Assembly (NCBI RefSeq): GCF_016907955.1
Contig: NZ_JAFBCX010000002.1
Span: 682,001-746,000, forward strand
Direction of reading: 5' to 3'
DNA from: Lentzea nigeriaca
Lineage (GTDB): Bacteria > Actinomycetota > Actinomycetes > Mycobacteriales > Pseudonocardiaceae
Length of the DNA stretch: 64,000 bases
Of this stretch, positions 61,543 through 64,000 are shown one piece after another. Within the stretch, counting starts at the first letter, position 1, and each line of letters starts with the position of its first letter. A program made the position numbers and the translations under genes. The notes beneath the pieces were generated by a model. The model made no database searches and was not told where the DNA came from. It saw only the letters and a program-made list of their open reading frames with translations.

Positions 61543-62684
61543 TCGACCTGCTGCGCCTCGGGTTCTTCGGCATGCGGACCCGCCCGGTCCGCGCGGTGCT
61601 GTCGGCGCTGGGCATCGCGATCGGCATCGCCGCGGTGGTCGCGGTCGTCGGCATTCCCGCCTCCAGCGCCGCGGCGTTGCAGGCGAAGATGTCCAAGCTG
61701 GGCACGAACCTGCTGACCGCGGCGCCCGGCCAGGACTTCTTCGGCCAGGACGCGAAGTTGCCGGAGACGGCCGTTCCGATGGCCAAGCGGATCGGCGCGG
61801 TGTCGGCCGCGAGCGCCACCGGCAAGATCTCCGCGAACGTCCGCAAGAACGACATGGTGCCGTCGAGCGACACGCTCGGGCTGCAGGTGCAGGCGGCGGA
61901 GAAGGACCTGCTCAAGGTGCTCAACGCCGAGGTTCGCTCCGGCCGGTGGCTGTCGCCGGGCGAGAAGTCGGTGGTGCTCGGGGGCACCGCGGCCTCGCGG
62001 CTCGGCATCGACAAGCCCGGCGTGCAGCTGTGGATCGACGGTCAATGGTTCACCGTGGTCGGCATCCTCGGCCCGTTGCCGCTGTCGCCGGAGATCGATC
62101 GGTCCGCGCTGATCGGCTGGGAGGCGGCGAAGGAGGCGTTCGGGTTCGAGGGCAACGCGAACACCGTCTACGTGCGCACCACGGAGGACCAGGTCGAGAA
62201 CGTCCGCAAGCTGCTCGGCCCGACGCTGAACCCGCAGAAGTCCAACGAGGTCAAGGTCTCCAAGCCTTCCGAAGCACTGGAGGCGCAGCAGCTCGCGGAA
62301 AGCTCCTACAACGCGTTGTTCCTGGGATTGGGCGGAGTCGCGTTGTTGGTGGGAGGCGTCGGCGTGGCGAACACGATGGTGATCTCGGTGCTGGAACGGC
62401 GCAGGGAGATCGGTCTGCGGCGGGCGCTCGGGGCGACCCGGCGGCAGATCAGGTGGCAGTTCCTCACCGAGTCGGTGCTGCTGTCCGGCCTCGGAGGGCT
62501 GGTCGGCGTGATCGTCGGAATCGCGGTCACGGCCGGGTATTCGATCAGCCAGAAGTGGCCGGCGGCACTGCCGTGGCCCGCCCTGCTCGGGGGAGTGGGC
62601 GCGGCCGTGGCCATCGGCGCCATCGCCGGCGTTTACCCGGCGGTGCGGGCGGCTCGTCAGTCGCCCACCGAAGCACTCGCCTGA
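61539..62684 (+). CDS. MacB-like ABC permease
   Basis: A 381-residue FtsX/MacB permease from GTG 61539, overlapping the ATPase stop. First helix near residues 18-38 ([20 protein letters not shown]), an external MacB-PCD domain of about 220 residues, then three helices including [20 protein letters not shown] and the motif [19 protein letters not shown]. Such mechanotransmission systems move lipoproteins, peptides or drugs without a channel through the membrane. Confidence 0.94.
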   Translation: MIDLLRLGFFGMRTRPVRAVLSALGIAIGIAAVVAVVGIPASSAAALQAKMSKLGTNLLTAAPGQDFFGQDAKLPETAVPMAKRIGAVSAASATGKISANVRKNDMVPSSDTLGLQVQAAEKDLLKVLNAEVRSGRWLSPGEKSVVLGGTAASRLGIDKPGVQLWIDGQWFTVVGILGPLPLSPEIDRSALIGWEAAKEAFGFEGNANTVYVRTTEDQVENVRKLLGPTLNPQKSNEVKVSKPSEALEAQQLAESSYNALFLGLGGVALLVGGVGVANTMVISVLERRREIGLRRALGATRRQIRWQFLTESVLLSGLGGLVGVIVGIAVTAGYSISQKWPAALPWPALLGGVGAAVAIGAIAGVYPAVRAARQSPTEALA

Positions 62685-62731
62685 AGGAGGGGGCGCACCG
62701 ATCCACGGGTGCACCCCCGGCTGAAAACGAC

Positions 62732-62781
62732 GAAGGGAACCTTCATCCACCATCCACGTGAGGTGGATGAAGGTTCCCTTC
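62732..62781. terminator. Terminator with 20-bp perfect arms
   Basis: GAAGGGAACCTTCATCCACC and its exact complement flank a 10-nt loop, between the permease and serC, which converge. The arms themselves contain GGAACCTTC, so the hairpin belongs to a class of GAAGGTTCC-rich hairpins that I remember from Pseudonocardiales genomes. Confidence 0.9.
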
Positions 62782-62791
62782 ATCGTGAAAA

Positions 62792-64000
<1,209 letters not shown>

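Overview
The window is high-GC chromosomal DNA from an actinomycete, most likely of the order Pseudonocardiales (a Lentzea/Saccharothrix/Amycolatopsis-like organism). The basis is the many GTG starts, tight GTGA/ATGA stop-start overlaps, a CvnABCD conservon, SepH, an Rpf-LysM protein, and a gene order that closely follows a block I recall from Mycobacterium tuberculosis. There is no rRNA, tRNA, CRISPR array, integrase or insertion sequence that I can see. Genes are dense on both strands, and convergent pairs are usually separated by a strong hairpin.

Region 1 (1-3.3 kb) is a tandem array of five paralogous membrane-anchored proteins of the LppU/SCO3897 type. Each has eight conserved cysteines, and most copies are separated by their own terminator. 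Region 2 (3.3-9.9 kb) has an orphan ABC substrate-binding lipoprotein, then a complete conservon: nitrate-sensor-type histidine kinase, roadblock protein, DUF742 protein and small GTPase. Region 3 (10-13.3 kb) has a secreted protein, a helicase-associated-domain protein and a small conserved protein.

Region 4 (13.4-21.4 kb) has an NAD malic enzyme and molybdenum-cofactor genes in two operons: moaC-mog-moaE on the plus strand and moaA-moaD on the minus strand. They flank a resuscitation-promoting factor gene whose upstream DNA holds a perfect CRP-type palindrome and a leader resembling a c-di-AMP riboswitch. An AfsR-like STAND regulator sits between rpf and moaD. Region 5 (21.4-31.2 kb) is metabolic: MarR regulator, HAD and metallophosphatases, acyl-CoA synthetase, serine beta-lactamase-like hydrolase, VOC protein, YccF protein, Gfo/Idh/MocA oxidoreductase, TetR/HAD pair, cold-shock protein and HD hydrolase.

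Region 6 (31.2-41.8 kb) has a glutamine cyclotransferase-MFS-DUF2771 operon, DUF3027 coupled to a large GHKL ATPase of sacsin/Hsp90 type, an amidohydrolase, a MarR-MFS pair and a purine permease. Region 7 (41.8-46.3 kb) has DUF2530, a FetB-like permease ending in an iron-box-like sequence, a broken superoxide dismutase gene, an ABC-F ATPase, and two penicillin-binding-protein relatives that lack catalytic motifs. Region 8 (46.3-54.5 kb) has a GCS2-type ligase, a SpoU/TrmH rRNA methyltransferase, DUF2537, a MarR/NTF2-like divergent pair with repeated operators, and a heterodimeric ABC exporter.

Region 9 (54.4-64 kb) has five small membrane proteins in a row, sepH, a two-component system facing a four-gene lipoprotein/adaptor/ABC module, and serC. 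The recurrent themes are the cell envelope (LppU array, Rpf, PBP-like proteins, SepH, MacB-like module) and conserved housekeeping anchors with lineage-specific genes inserted between them.
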